From: Nostoc piscinale CENA21
GTDB lineage: Bacteria; Cyanobacteriota; Cyanobacteriia; Cyanobacteriales; Nostocaceae
DNA: 64,000 nucleotides
Direction: 5' to 3'
NCBI RefSeq assembly: GCF_001298445.1
Contig: NZ_CP012036.1
Span: 667,267 to 731,266, forward strand
Shown: piece after piece, positions 18,598 through 26,874 of the stretch
How the letters are laid out: the number at the start of each line of letters is the position of its first letter
Position numbering within the stretch: position 1 is the stretch's first letter
Translations under genes and position numbers: made by a program
Notes under the pieces: model-generated
What the model was told of the DNA's origin: nothing
Database searches by the model: none
What the model saw: the letters and a program-made list of their open reading frames with translations, nothing else

Positions 18598-19371
18598 ATG
18601 GATGTAATACCAGCAATTGATTTACTTGAAGGTCGTTGTGTGCGACTGTATCAGGGAGACTATGAAAAATCCCAAGTTTTTAGTGAGAATCCTGTTGATG
18701 TTGCTAAACAATGGGTAGATCAAGGTGCAACTCGCTTGCACTTGGTTGATTTAGATGGAGCAAAAGCAGGTAAAGTAGTAAATTTGAAAGCAATTGAAGC
18801 GATCGCTCAAGCCATATCAGTACCAATTGAAATCGGTGGAGGATTACGCGATCGCTCTAGTGTGCAGCAAGTGTTTAACTTGGGTGTACAATGGGCAATC
18901 TTGGGAACTGTCGCAGTCGAACAACCACAGCTAGTCCAAGAACTCTGCCAAGAATTTCCCCAACAAATTATCATCGGTATTGATGCGCGAAATGGGAAAG
19001 TAGCCACCCGTGGTTGGTTAGAAACCTCGGAAGTTTTAGCTACCCAACTCGCGGTGCGAATGCAAGAATTAGGTGCAGCAGCCATCATCTATACTGATAT
19101 TCACCGTGATGGTACTCTTAGTGGCCCCAACATTGAAGCATTACGCGAACTCGCCGATGCGATTTCCATCCCGGTAATTGCTTCTGGTGGTGTGAGTTCG
19201 GTAACTGATTTGTTGAGTTTATTAGCCTTAGAACCACAAGGTGTCACAGGTGCAATTGTGGGACGCGCTTTGTATACTGGCGATATTTTACTCAAAGAAG
19301 CACTACGAGCGATCGGCCCAGGACGCATTCAAGATATACCACCAAATCTTGGCTTTTCTTCCTTTGCTTAA
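18598..19371 (+). CDS. hisA: HisA, phosphoribosylformimino-5-aminoimidazole carboxamide ribotide isomerase
   Basis: HisA carries out the Amadori isomerisation of ProFAR to PRFAR in histidine synthesis. The 257-residue TIM barrel has the expected repeats: VIPAIDLLEGRCVRLYQGDY (catalytic Asp in AIDL), LHLVDLDGA, PIEIGGGLRD, IIIGIDARNGKVATRGW (second catalytic Asp), IYTDIHRDGTLSGPN and VIASGGVSS. The phosphate-binding glycines are intact at both half-barrels. A MITE sits just upstream, so its promoter probably lies within or after that element. No other his gene is adjacent, as is common in cyanobacteria. Confidence 0.97.
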   Translation: MDVIPAIDLLEGRCVRLYQGDYEKSQVFSENPVDVAKQWVDQGATRLHLVDLDGAKAGKVVNLKAIEAIAQAISVPIEIGGGLRDRSSVQQVFNLGVQWAILGTVAVEQPQLVQELCQEFPQQIIIGIDARNGKVATRGWLETSEVLATQLAVRMQELGAAAIIYTDIHRDGTLSGPNIEALRELADAISIPVIASGGVSSVTDLLSLLALEPQGVTGAIVGRALYTGDILLKEALRAIGPGRIQDIPPNLGFSSFA

Positions 19372-19452
19372 AAATAGCTGGATGCAAAATCGCAGCTAAA
19401 CACACTCATACTAAGTTGCTTTCAAAACATAGTCTTCCTATTCCCCACCCCA

Positions 19453-19480
19453 GTAGAGACGTTGTATACAACGTCTCTAC
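19453..19480. repeat. perfect 28-bp palindrome
   Basis: GTAGAGACGTTGTA and its exact complement lie back to back, forming GTAGAGAC...GTCTCTAC. This type of palindrome is dispersed in Nostoc-like genomes. It lies between the converging hisA and peroxiredoxin genes, where it could fold as a hairpin in both transcripts. Confidence 0.7.
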
Positions 19481-19522
19481 AACTTGATATCAGGTTATAT
19501 GTGTTGAACCGCGTATAAAATC

Positions 19523-19577
19523 AAGGGTTTTGTCTGTGTAGCCGTGACTTCAGTCGCCTCCGTGCAAGATGTGAATT
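19523..19577 (+). repeat. 55-bp direct repeat, copy A (downstream of peroxiredoxin)
   Basis: AAGGGTTTTGTCTGTGTAGC through GTGCAAGATGTGAATT is nearly identical to 20294-20347, on the other side of the peroxiredoxin gene. Only a few bases differ. Confidence 0.75.
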
Positions 19578-19593
19578 ATGGGAAACACATCTT

Positions 19594-20151
19594 CTAAGAA
19601 GCTGAAGATTGTAATTGTTCTAATCTTGCTAGCACTTCTTGACTGTGAACCGAGGGATTAACTTTGACAAACGTCTCGCGCAAGATACCTTCTGGGTCAA
19701 TAATAAAGCTGTGGCGCATCGACACAAAACCAATCCAAGAACCATAATCTTTGCTAACTGCGCCAGTTGTATCAGCTAAAAGTGGAAATTTTAATCCCTC
19801 AGAATCGCAAAATTCAGCATGAGAATCGACATCATCAGCACTCACGCCAATTATTTGCGTATTTTTTGCCAAATATTTAGGTAAGTCTTGCTGAAAACGC
19901 CGCGCCTCAATTGTGCAACCAGAGGTAAAGTCTTTGGGATAAAAGTAAAGTACTACCCACTTACCACGCAAATCAGTCAGAGAGATTTTGCCGTCGCCTG
20001 TATTTGTGGGCAATGTAAACTCTGGTGCAGGTTGATTTACTGCTGGTAGTTTACCACCCAGCGCGTTAGCCGCAGGTGAAAAGTTGAGCCAACAAATGAG
20101 AGTAAAACAGCTGGCAAATAATAGACTCAAAAAATTGCGCCGCGAAATCAT
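19594..20151 (-). CDS. exported peroxiredoxin, PrxQ/Bcp type
   Basis: PrxQ reduces H2O2 and alkyl hydroperoxides with thioredoxin-like reductants. This 185-residue protein has a twin-arginine-like start (MISRRNFLSL), a hydrophobic core and an ANA cleavage region near residue 30, so it should act in the lumen or periplasm. The peroxidatic Cys79 lies in FTSGCTIEARR. The resolving Cys usual at +5 is an Arg here. Cys115, 36 residues on (HAEFCDSEG), is the likely partner, as in the minor PrxQ type known from Xanthomonas. Two direct repeats flank the gene. Confidence 0.88.
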   Translation of the reverse strand: MISRRNFLSLLFASCFTLICWLNFSPAANALGGKLPAVNQPAPEFTLPTNTGDGKISLTDLRGKWVVLYFYPKDFTSGCTIEARRFQQDLPKYLAKNTQIIGVSADDVDSHAEFCDSEGLKFPLLADTTGAVSKDYGSWIGFVSMRHSFIIDPEGILRETFVKVNPSVHSQEVLARLEQLQSSAS

Positions 20152-20293
20152 GGTGCAAACTATAATTACAACTTTACATAAGTTTACCTCTGTAAGTACC
20201 TAGCCCCAACGAATGGAATTCGCGGCTATAAAAACGTAGACGCGCAAGCGGCTTCCCGCAGGGTAGTCCGCCTACGCGGACTAAAAGAAAATT

Positions 20294-20347
20294 AAGGGTT
20301 TTGTCTGTGTAGCCGCGACTTCAGTCGCTAGGTGCAAGATGTGAATT
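20294..20347 (+). repeat. 54-bp direct repeat, copy B (upstream of peroxiredoxin)
   Basis: This is the second copy of the repeat at 19523-19577 and ends in the same GTGCAAGATGTGAATT. Just before it, 20229-20283 is a region of small GC-rich palindromes (for example GTCCGCCTACGCGGAC). Confidence 0.75.
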
Positions 20348-20354
20348 CTCTTCA

Positions 20355-20636
20355 TCAGTCTGCACTGTTCCCTGTTCCTTGTTCTCTGTTCCCTGGATCT
20401 GACTCAGATTCGCTAGAGGGATCTGTGCTTTCGATATATTGGCTATCGAGAAGAAAAGCACCTCTGGTAAAGCGAATACCCCAATAACCTCCCGGACGGC
20501 GGTCAAGAACTATACCTTCTTCACCCAAATGGATAACATCTGGTGGACGTAACATTGGCATGGGATCGGCGGTTTTGACGTAGGGTGGTAGCGCCACAAC
20601 TCGGACTTTGCTACCAATAGCAAATTCTTTGGTCAT
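20355..20636 (-). CDS. sipA: SipA, NblS-interacting regulatory protein (DUF3148)
   Basis: SipA is a small SH3-like cyanobacterial protein that binds the histidine kinase NblS (Hik33) and stimulates its activity in high-light and nutrient-stress signalling. The protein from ATG at 20636 has the nearly invariant sequence RVVALPPYVKTADPMPMLRP, then LGEEGIVLDRRPGGYWGIRF and LLDSQYIE. The upstream 44 codons in the same frame are not family-like and were excluded. The last ~20 residues (SDPGNREQGTGN) come from a short tandem repeat and extend the protein beyond normal length. Confidence 0.87.
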   Translation of the reverse strand: MTKEFAIGSKVRVVALPPYVKTADPMPMLRPPDVIHLGEEGIVLDRRPGGYWGIRFTRGAFLLDSQYIESTDPSSESESDPGNREQGTGNSAD

Positions 20637-20805
20637 ATAAAAAAAGCTAGAAGTTTGATTAACTCCTAACTTTATCCTAAAGGTGTTGCCAATTTTGTTA
20701 TTAGTCGGGAAGGAAATTAGGGAATGCGAAAGGAGATAGAACGTCTCTCCTCTCGCCATCTTCTGCAAGGAAGCCTGAGTCAGTCAAAAATCAAAAGTTA
20801 AAAAT

Positions 20806-21321
20806 TTATTTGCTAACAGAAAATATTGCTTGTACTTCAGTTAGTGGTAAGTGCCAAACTAATTCAGGTTGCCAAGTATCTGGGTCAAAGTTGGAGTGAC
20901 GACCGCGCTGATATGCTTGCCATAATCTTTGCCAAGTAAATTCTTGACGAGAATCCAGATTTTTATAAATAACTCTTAATAGTCCTAAGCCTAATAGAAC
21001 ATTAAATACGCCGAATTTTGCGCCTAATAAAAATGCTTGTACTTCTGCTTCGCCTGTGGGGTCTGCACCGTACCCAGTGAGGACGTGAACGCCATCATGA
21101 AGTTGTTTGCGGCGAATACCTGTAGTGAAAGGTTTGAGGTTGTGTGCATCGAGGAAATCAACCCAAGCTTGACCAAAACTGCCAGCAGGTAGCGATCGCA
21201 ATTTTTCTAGATAAACAATTTGTGGCACATTTTTGCCGCGTGCTTCTGTAATGCGATCGAGTTTGTCTAAAAATTGTTGGATAGGAGGCGTAGATTTGGA
21301 GGAAGCAATATCAGTTTGCAT
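20806..21321 (-). CDS. Coq4-like protein
   Basis: This 171-residue protein contains RRKQLHDGVHVLTGYGADPTGEAEVQAFLLG, which matches the Coq4 signature HDxxHxxxG...GE (His-Asp-His and Glu metal ligands). In eukaryotes Coq4 organises ubiquinone synthesis and acts on the C1 position of the ring. Cyanobacteria make plastoquinone instead, so a role in quinone metabolism is only inferred. The start is ATG at 21321 (MQTDIASSK). The 68 upstream codons are in frame but derive from the repeat at 21412-21545. Confidence 0.78.
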   Translation of the reverse strand: MQTDIASSKSTPPIQQFLDKLDRITEARGKNVPQIVYLEKLRSLPAGSFGQAWVDFLDAHNLKPFTTGIRRKQLHDGVHVLTGYGADPTGEAEVQAFLLGAKFGVFNVLLGLGLLRVIYKNLDSRQEFTWQRLWQAYQRGRHSNFDPDTWQPELVWHLPLTEVQAIFSVSK

Positions 21322-21404
21322 AATTTTGAGATTAAAAGATTGATGGGGTGGGAGAATAATGCCCACCCTGGCTAAATAACTAGTACAACAAGGCAAAAGT
21401 AAAA

Positions 21405-21585
21405 AGTGAGCCAGTGCGGTGGACGGGTTCCCCGGCATAAAAGAGACAGTGCCGTGGTGAAGCAGTCCGGTCTTGGGGGTTTCCCCCAGGAGGAACTGCT
21501 GAAAGGGTCTCCCGACTTGAGGCAACTGTCGTCAACTGGCGTTAGCGCAGCGTTAACGACGCAGGAGCGTCACTCGCAAGAGTCA
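21405..21585 (+). repeat. dispersed structured repeat, copy 2
   Basis: This second copy of the element at 9555-9825 lacks the ~130-bp internal insertion. The 40-nt hairpin at 21461-21500 (outer stem AGCAGT/ACTGCT, inner stem CTTGGGGG/CCCCCAGG) is conserved. It ends in GC-rich short inverted blocks (GTTAGCGCAGCGTTAACGAC). Spurious frames on both strands cross it. Confidence 0.7.
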
Positions 21586-21694
21586 AAAGGAAAAAGTAAG
21601 AATATTGATACCACAAGCCTTTTAGCAATTTCTTATGGTCTGTTTATTTACGCCGTGCTGTACTAGTCGTGTTTTCAAGGCTGAATTGCCAGAA

Positions 21695-22207
21695 TTAGGT
21701 ATTAGGTTGGCGGCGTTGTTGACGGCGTTCTTTACCTTCTTGACGTAATTGCTGAAGTTTGGTTTTTTGTTCGGGAGTCAAAACAGCTTCAATTTGTTGT
21801 TTGGAAGATTCACGTATTTGCCGAATTTGGGTTTTTTGCGCTTCTGTTAAATTCAAATCAGCAAACTTCTTACCACCTCGACGGCCGACACGCTGTCCTG
21901 GATTTGCTTGTCTTTCGGCGCGGCGTGCTTCCATTGCTGCTTTGATTTTGGCTTTTTGTTCTGGAGTGAAAACATTTTCAATTTGAGTGCGGGTGTTGCG
22001 TTGAATTTGCTCAATTTGGCTCTTTTGCGCGTCAGTTAGACCTAATTCTGCCCAAGGGCCTTTTTTACCTTGCCAGCGGCCTTGTCCTTCTGCTTGGGCT
22101 ACTAACAGAGGAGAATGAGAGAAGGCTTGAGCTTTCACCGCTAAGGAAGTTGTTGTCAGAGTCAGAGCGATCGCACCAGCAATGAATGATAATGATTTGA
22201 GTTTCAT
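21695..22207 (-). CDS. Spy/CpxP-like periplasmic LTxxQ-repeat protein
   Basis: This 170-residue exported protein has a signal peptide (cleavage near AQA, about residue 28). Helical LTxxQ repeats follow: LTDAQKSQIEQI and LTEAQKTQIRQI, each followed by a TPEQK...K segment. Spy and CpxP use this fold as ATP-independent chaperones and sensors of envelope stress. A Gly/Arg/Gln-rich linker and tail make it very basic. It is divergently transcribed from a two-component system 220 bp away, which makes envelope-stress control by that pair a reasonable guess. Confidence 0.82.
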   Translation of the reverse strand: MKLKSLSFIAGAIALTLTTTSLAVKAQAFSHSPLLVAQAEGQGRWQGKKGPWAELGLTDAQKSQIEQIQRNTRTQIENVFTPEQKAKIKAAMEARRAERQANPGQRVGRRGGKKFADLNLTEAQKTQIRQIRESSKQQIEAVLTPEQKTKLQQLRQEGKERRQQRRQPNT

Positions 22208-22427
22208 TTTGTACCTTGTTTTCTGTTCCGTTTGAGGATGCCATCATCATAGGAATTTACGCTTATTCATCACATGAGGAGAAAGTCATGTTTAGACCCA
22301 TGACTTTAGTCATGCTTTATTTTTCTGCTATTTGAGTAACAATAATTAGTAAATTCAAGTGACAACAAAAGGCGGGATTAAGTATAATCTCGCCATTTTC
22401 TAGTAACACTCTAAATCTCATATTGCT

Positions 22428-23642
22428 ATGAATCAAACTATTCAAATTCACAATCATCCCTTTCGGTTTTTACTGTATTTAGAATGGATATTGCTCACTC
22501 TTGCCATTTCATCATCTACTTTTCCTGAATCTTCACCGCGTTTTGCTAGTCACGCCAATCAATTTCCTGAACTGACCATTGGCTGTTTGATTATTTTTGG
22601 TGTTATGGGTTTAAGAATCCCCACAGGTAAACCGATCAATAAAATAATTTATACAGCGATTGAAATTTTATTATTATTTATTACGGGGATGTTTGGTGGG
22701 CGAGTGGCGCGATTGTTTCCATTCATTTATCTGATTTTAGTAACCCGTAGTTGTTTAATTTTTCAACTATCAGGGCGTTTAGTTGTGACGGGTTTATCTT
22801 TTGGTTTATTTTTAATTACCTTAAATTCCCGCTTACCCAAGGCTTTACCACCACAAGCCCAAGAGCGGTTTCGGTTTATTACATTCAATACAGCATTATT
22901 ATTTGGGTTAAGTTTGGTTTTCGTTTTATTATTAATGAATACAGTTTTAGCTGAACGACAGAGTCGAGAAAAACTGGCGATCGCTAATGATAAACTCCGC
23001 CAATATGCTTTGCGAATTGAGAATCAAGCCACCCTAGAAGAACGTACACGCATCGCACGGGAAATTCATGATTCTTTGGGACATTCTTTAACTGCTTTAA
23101 ATTTACAATTAGAAACCGCTTTAAAATTATGGAATGCCAACCCAGAAAAAGCTCAAACATTTTTAGCTAGAGCCAAAGAATTAGGTTCTAAAGCTTTAAA
23201 AGATGTGCGCCAGTCAGTTTCGACTATGCGGGCTAATCCCTTGCAAGAAAAAACTTTAGAACAGGCAATATCTGTACTTTTAGAGGACTTTCATCGCGCT
23301 AATGGTATTAGTCCAAGTTGTTTTATTAATTTAGATTATCCTCCGCCAACAGATATTAATATTGCCTTATATCGGATTATTCAAGAATCATTAACGAACA
23401 TTTCTAAACATGCACAAGCAACAGAAGTAATTATCGCCCTCACTAGTAATAAAAATAGTTTACGGTTGATGGTGCAAGATAATGGCAGAGGGTTTGATAT
23501 TCAGCAAAATACCACTGGTTTTGGCTTACAAAGTATGCGCGATCGCACCTTAGCATTGGGTGGAGAATTCAATATTCATACTAGTCCCAATTTTGGCTGT
23601 CAAATTACCGTCGATATTCCTTTATTGAGTTTAATGCCATGA
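22428..23642 (+). CDS. NarL-type (HisKA_3) sensor histidine kinase, multi-pass membrane
   Basis: This 404-residue protein has about six hydrophobic segments within residues 12-172, then a dimerisation helix with the phospho-acceptor His214 in EERTRIAREIHDSLGHS, the HisKA_3 motif. The ATPase domain has the N-box in IIQESLTNISKHAQA, the G1 box in VQDNGRGFD and the G2 box in GFGLQSMRDRT. The sensor is membrane-embedded, as in DesK, with no large external loop. The stop overlaps the start of the regulator gene by 4 nt. Confidence 0.92.
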   Translation: MNQTIQIHNHPFRFLLYLEWILLTLAISSSTFPESSPRFASHANQFPELTIGCLIIFGVMGLRIPTGKPINKIIYTAIEILLLFITGMFGGRVARLFPFIYLILVTRSCLIFQLSGRLVVTGLSFGLFLITLNSRLPKALPPQAQERFRFITFNTALLFGLSLVFVLLLMNTVLAERQSREKLAIANDKLRQYALRIENQATLEERTRIAREIHDSLGHSLTALNLQLETALKLWNANPEKAQTFLARAKELGSKALKDVRQSVSTMRANPLQEKTLEQAISVLLEDFHRANGISPSCFINLDYPPPTDINIALYRIIQESLTNISKHAQATEVIIALTSNKNSLRLMVQDNGRGFDIQQNTTGFGLQSMRDRTLALGGEFNIHTSPNFGCQITVDIPLLSLMP

Positions 23643-24301
23643 TTAAAGTATTATTAGTAGATGACCAAAACTTAATCCGCCAAGGACTAAAAGAATTACT
23701 AAAATTGGAAGCGGATTTAGAAATTATTGGCGAAGCCGAAAATGGTAAAATTGCTGTGGAATTAGCAGCAAAATTACAACCAGATGTGGTATTAATGGAT
23801 ATTAGAATGCCCATTATGGATGGCGTGGCAGCTACTAAAGAAATTCATCAACATTATGAGAATATTAAAATTTTAGTTCTTACTACCTTTGATAATGATG
23901 AATATGTTTCGGCTGCATTACAACACGGTGCTATGGGTTATTTACTCAAAGATACACCCTCAGAAGAATTAGCTGTGGCAATTCGCGCTGTTCATAAAGG
24001 TTATACTCAATTGGGGCCAGGAATTGTGCAGAAACTATTAAATCAATTTCCGCATGGTATCCCCACACCATCAGAACCCGTACCACCGAGTTTAACTGAA
24101 CTCACACCCAGAGAAAAAGAAGTTTTAAAGTTAATTGCGACAGGTGCGAGTAACCGCGAAATTGCCCAAGAATTATATATTTCCGAAGGGACGGTGAAAA
24201 ATCACGTCACGAATATTTTGAATCGCTTGAGTTTGCGCGATCGCACCCAGGCTGCTATCATCGCTAATACCTTTTTATCTTATTTAAATGAGTCTGATTA
24301 A
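23639..24301 (+). CDS. NarL/LuxR-family response regulator
   Basis: This 220-residue protein has a receiver domain (residues 1-120; acidic VDDQ, phospho-Asp54 in LMDIRMPIMDG, Lys in LLKDTP) and a LuxR-type HTH (about 150-212: LTPREKEVLKLIATGASNRE, then EGTVKNHVTNIL). It is coupled to the upstream HisKA_3 kinase by a 4-nt overlap and is its cognate regulator. Targets are unknown; the divergent Spy-like gene is the nearest candidate. Confidence 0.94.
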   Translation: MIKVLLVDDQNLIRQGLKELLKLEADLEIIGEAENGKIAVELAAKLQPDVVLMDIRMPIMDGVAATKEIHQHYENIKILVLTTFDNDEYVSAALQHGAMGYLLKDTPSEELAVAIRAVHKGYTQLGPGIVQKLLNQFPHGIPTPSEPVPPSLTELTPREKEVLKLIATGASNREIAQELYISEGTVKNHVTNILNRLSLRDRTQAAIIANTFLSYLNESD

Positions 24302-24320
24302 CTCTCGATTCATCTCAAAA

Positions 24321-24639
24321 TTATGGCTGTCGCAGCGCCGACATTACTTGTGGCGTGACATCTTTACCACCTTGCAAATTTGTCACCACAGATTGAATTG
24401 TATAGATAATGCCCCAAGGTATACCCCACCAGCCTAGAAATAAAGACATCACAGTAAATTTTAAGCTTTTTTTTCAGAGTATTTTCCCCAGATTTAATAA
24501 AATAGATATTAGAGCTACGTTTAAATGTTAAAATTACTATCGAAAAGCAATAAAGAAAAACAACAAATTTAGCACCGTTAGCTAACTCTTGATTGACTTC
24601 TGCTACTGTTAATCCGTCTAAACCAATTATTTTTGACAT
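24321..24639 (-). CDS. small membrane protein (TM2-like), frameshifted in an 8-A run
   Basis: The first frame starts at 24639 (SKIIGLDGLTVAEVNQELAN, then a hydrophobic segment). At 24467-24474 (eight As on the coding strand) it shifts into a frame with no family character. With seven As the frame reads LKFTVMSLFLGWWGIPWGI, YTIQSVVTNLQGGKDVTPQV and ends at 24321, giving 105 residues. The GWWGIPWG segment with a following hydrophobic helix is common in small cyanobacterial membrane proteins. The corrected reading is supported by that conserved character and by the absence of stops. Confidence 0.6.
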
Positions 24640-24664
24640 TTAGCACCTGATATTATTACGAGAA

Positions 24665-25096
24665 TTAACTCTGTATAAATAAAGCCAAACATTCATCTTT
24701 TAACACACCCTTTGTCACTTTGATATTTCTAAAAGACTTGGCTATTATTTCTTCGCAAAAAACATGAATCTGTGACTGGTGTATCGAGACTAAATCTTGA
24801 ATGGAAACACCATAGATAATTTCTGATATACCTGTCCACACACAAGCTGTTGCACACATCGGACAAGGTTCGCAAGTCGTATATATGCTGTAACCTTCTA
24901 AAGAAGGATTTTTGAGTTTAGTTGTTAATTTGCGAATCACATTTATTTCTGCATGTGCAGATGGGTCACTATCTGTTTGTACAGTATTATATGCTACTTC
25001 AACAACTTCGTCATCCTTGACAATTACTGCACCATAAGGCCAATCACCTTTTTTGGCAGCTTCCAGAGCTAAACGCATAAAATATTCTTGGTTCAT
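24665..25096 (-). CDS. nucleoside/tRNA-type zinc deaminase (guanine or cytidine deaminase-like)
   Basis: A ~143-residue protein with the zinc deaminase signature: HAEINVIRKL (zinc His and catalytic Glu) and CEPCPMCATA (two zinc Cys). The WPYGAVIVKDDEVV segment before it is typical of guanine deaminase and TadA-type enzymes. The start is MNQEYFMRLALEAA at 25096; 12 upstream codons are in frame but less likely. The C-terminus differs from TadA, so hydrolysis of a free base or nucleoside seems more likely than tRNA editing. The gene is divergent from the ion channel gene. Confidence 0.82.
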   Translation of the reverse strand: MNQEYFMRLALEAAKKGDWPYGAVIVKDDEVVEVAYNTVQTDSDPSAHAEINVIRKLTTKLKNPSLEGYSIYTTCEPCPMCATACVWTGISEIIYGVSIQDLVSIHQSQIHVFCEEIIAKSFRNIKVTKGVLKDECLALFIQS

Positions 25097-25180
25097 TGTT
25101 GTTATTACTAGTGAAAAATCAGGCTCAATCATATTCCATATAGATGAAATTTCAGTAAAAGTTTTAAAGGTCGAATAAAT

Positions 25181-25972
25181 ATGTTAATAAGTAGAGAAAA
25201 AACAGAATTTTACTTAACAGACTTGGAAACACCTACTGGAAAATTTATCAATCTGACAATTGCGGCTTTAGTGCTAATTTCGTCAGGAATTTTTGTTGCC
25301 CAAACTTATAATATTCCTTATAATATTAGATTGCAGCTTGATTTTATAGATACTGCTATCCTGGTAATTTTTGCGGTAGAGTATATAATTCGCCTCTGGA
25401 GTGCTGAAAACAAGCTGAAGTATGTTTTTAGTTTTTATGCCATTTTAGATTTAATGGCGATATTGCCATTTTTCTTAGGCGCAGTAGATATCAGCTTTAT
25501 TCGCCTCCTGAGATGGTTTCGGATTTTAAGATTAATTAGGTTTATTGATCAGAAGTTTTTGTTTGCCAGTGTCAGCAGTGAAGATAGTTTAATCTTCGTG
25601 CGGATATTGTTTACATTATTTGCAATTATTTTTATTTATTCGGGGTTAATTTATCAAGTTGAACATCCAGTAAACCCCCAAGTTTACACTACATTTTTGG
25701 ATGCGTTTTATTTTTCTGTTGTCACGATGACGACTGTCGGGTTTGGAGATGTCACACCAATTTCCGAAGCGGGAAGGCTGTTGACAGTGTTAATGATTTT
25801 AACAGGTGTCACCTTAATTCCTTGGCAAGTGGGAGATTTAATTAAGCGGTTGGTAAAAAATGCTAATCAAGTAGAAACGGTGTGTTCCGTCTGTGGGTTA
25901 GCTTTTCATGATTTAGATGCGGCTTTTTGTAAAAGATGTGGAACAAAATTGAGAATTAAAAGTGGCGAGTAA
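25181..25972 (+). CDS. voltage-gated-type potassium channel with C-terminal zinc ribbon
   Basis: This 263-residue protein has S1-S6 hydrophobic segments, an S4 helix with regularly spaced arginines (FIRLLRWFRILRLIRF, about 107-121), a pore helix and the K+ selectivity filter TVGFGD (185-190). After S6 a short linker leads to CSVCGLAFHDLDAAFCKRCG, a four-Cys zinc ribbon. A K+-selective voltage-sensor channel is well supported. The zinc ribbon is a small cytoplasmic add-on and may mediate gating or assembly (inference). Confidence 0.88.
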   Translation: MLISREKTEFYLTDLETPTGKFINLTIAALVLISSGIFVAQTYNIPYNIRLQLDFIDTAILVIFAVEYIIRLWSAENKLKYVFSFYAILDLMAILPFFLGAVDISFIRLLRWFRILRLIRFIDQKFLFASVSSEDSLIFVRILFTLFAIIFIYSGLIYQVEHPVNPQVYTTFLDAFYFSVVTMTTVGFGDVTPISEAGRLLTVLMILTGVTLIPWQVGDLIKRLVKNANQVETVCSVCGLAFHDLDAAFCKRCGTKLRIKSGE

Positions 25973-26118
25973 AATTACAATTTTCCTAAATTTTCTGGTT
26001 CCTGCGTATATTTTATGGAGAGTTAATAGAAAAGTGCCAGTTTAATACTCTGTCATACTTAATATATTAGGATTGAGAAAAAGATTATACGAAAACTTTC
26101 CATATAACCAATAGTTAT

Positions 26119-26487
26119 TTGGCTGAAATGCACGAAGAACCGACCAGACTGAATTTACTTGTACTACGTTCATCCGATATTGATCGAGCCATGACCTTCT
26201 ACGTAACGGTTGGGTTAACATTTGTTCGCCATTCGCACGGTAAGGGTTCCGAACACTTCGCTTGTTTGATCGATGGTTTAACATTTGAAATCTATCCGCA
26301 GCGTACCGCAGATGACTCGACTGCAAATACTCGATTTGGATTCACTGTCGCGAATGTTGACGGGATTGTTGAGGAACTACGAAAGATTGCTGCCATAATC
26401 GTGTCAGAACCCATAGAATCAGAATGGGGACGGCGGGCGGTCGTCAGAGATTTCGATGGACACACGGTTGAACTAATCTCGACTTAA
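26119..26487 (+). CDS. VOC-superfamily (glyoxalase/bleomycin-resistance fold) protein
   Basis: This 122-residue protein has two beta-alpha-beta-beta-beta modules: RLNLLVLRSSDIDRAMTFY, then FGFTVANVDGIVEEL, ending VVRDFDGHTVELIS. The DPDGxxxEL-like ending supplies the last metal ligand Glu. The substrate is unknown. The gene has less AT at third positions than its neighbours, which may indicate transfer. The start is ATG at 26119 or 26128. Confidence 0.75.
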   Translation: MAEMHEEPTRLNLLVLRSSDIDRAMTFYVTVGLTFVRHSHGKGSEHFACLIDGLTFEIYPQRTADDSTANTRFGFTVANVDGIVEELRKIAAIIVSEPIESEWGRRAVVRDFDGHTVELIST

Positions 26488-26874
26488 CCACTAACTGCAC
26501 TCTACGATAGACGCAATACGGCGGATCAAGACACCAGGATGGCCAAATAAAAAAACATTGTACCGAAGCCGCCTATGATGCTTTGTGGCATGGTGAAAGT
26601 TGGCTTTAAGCTTCCAGTTGGAGAGGAGTATTTTATGGAAGCAAGGCTTGTATATCGACAGGACTTACGCAACTGGCACGTTGAATTATTTTAGGTTTAG
26701 ATGGTTATAAACTGGCGAAAGTTCTTGCGGTAGTGGCTGCGGTGGTGGCTAAAACTGAGTGTGATATAATACATTTCAGAGTTGAAAAAGCGAGATGAAT
26801 TAAACAACCGCTACCGAGATTTTGACAATTAATTGTTCCTAACTTTAGGCATTTCCTAACAAGGAGTAAAAGTA
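26488..26874. other. 387-bp intergenic region
   Basis: It holds the end of a higher-GC patch continuous with the VOC gene (to about 26640), then AT-rich leader sequence of the Cys-tail membrane protein operon. AAGGAG at 26860-26865 is its ribosome binding site. There is no ORF I can support. Confidence 0.45.

Noticed and set aside
20637..20768. N-terminal extension of SipA
   Set aside because: The 44 upstream codons have no family character; the conserved protein begins at MTKEFAIGS.
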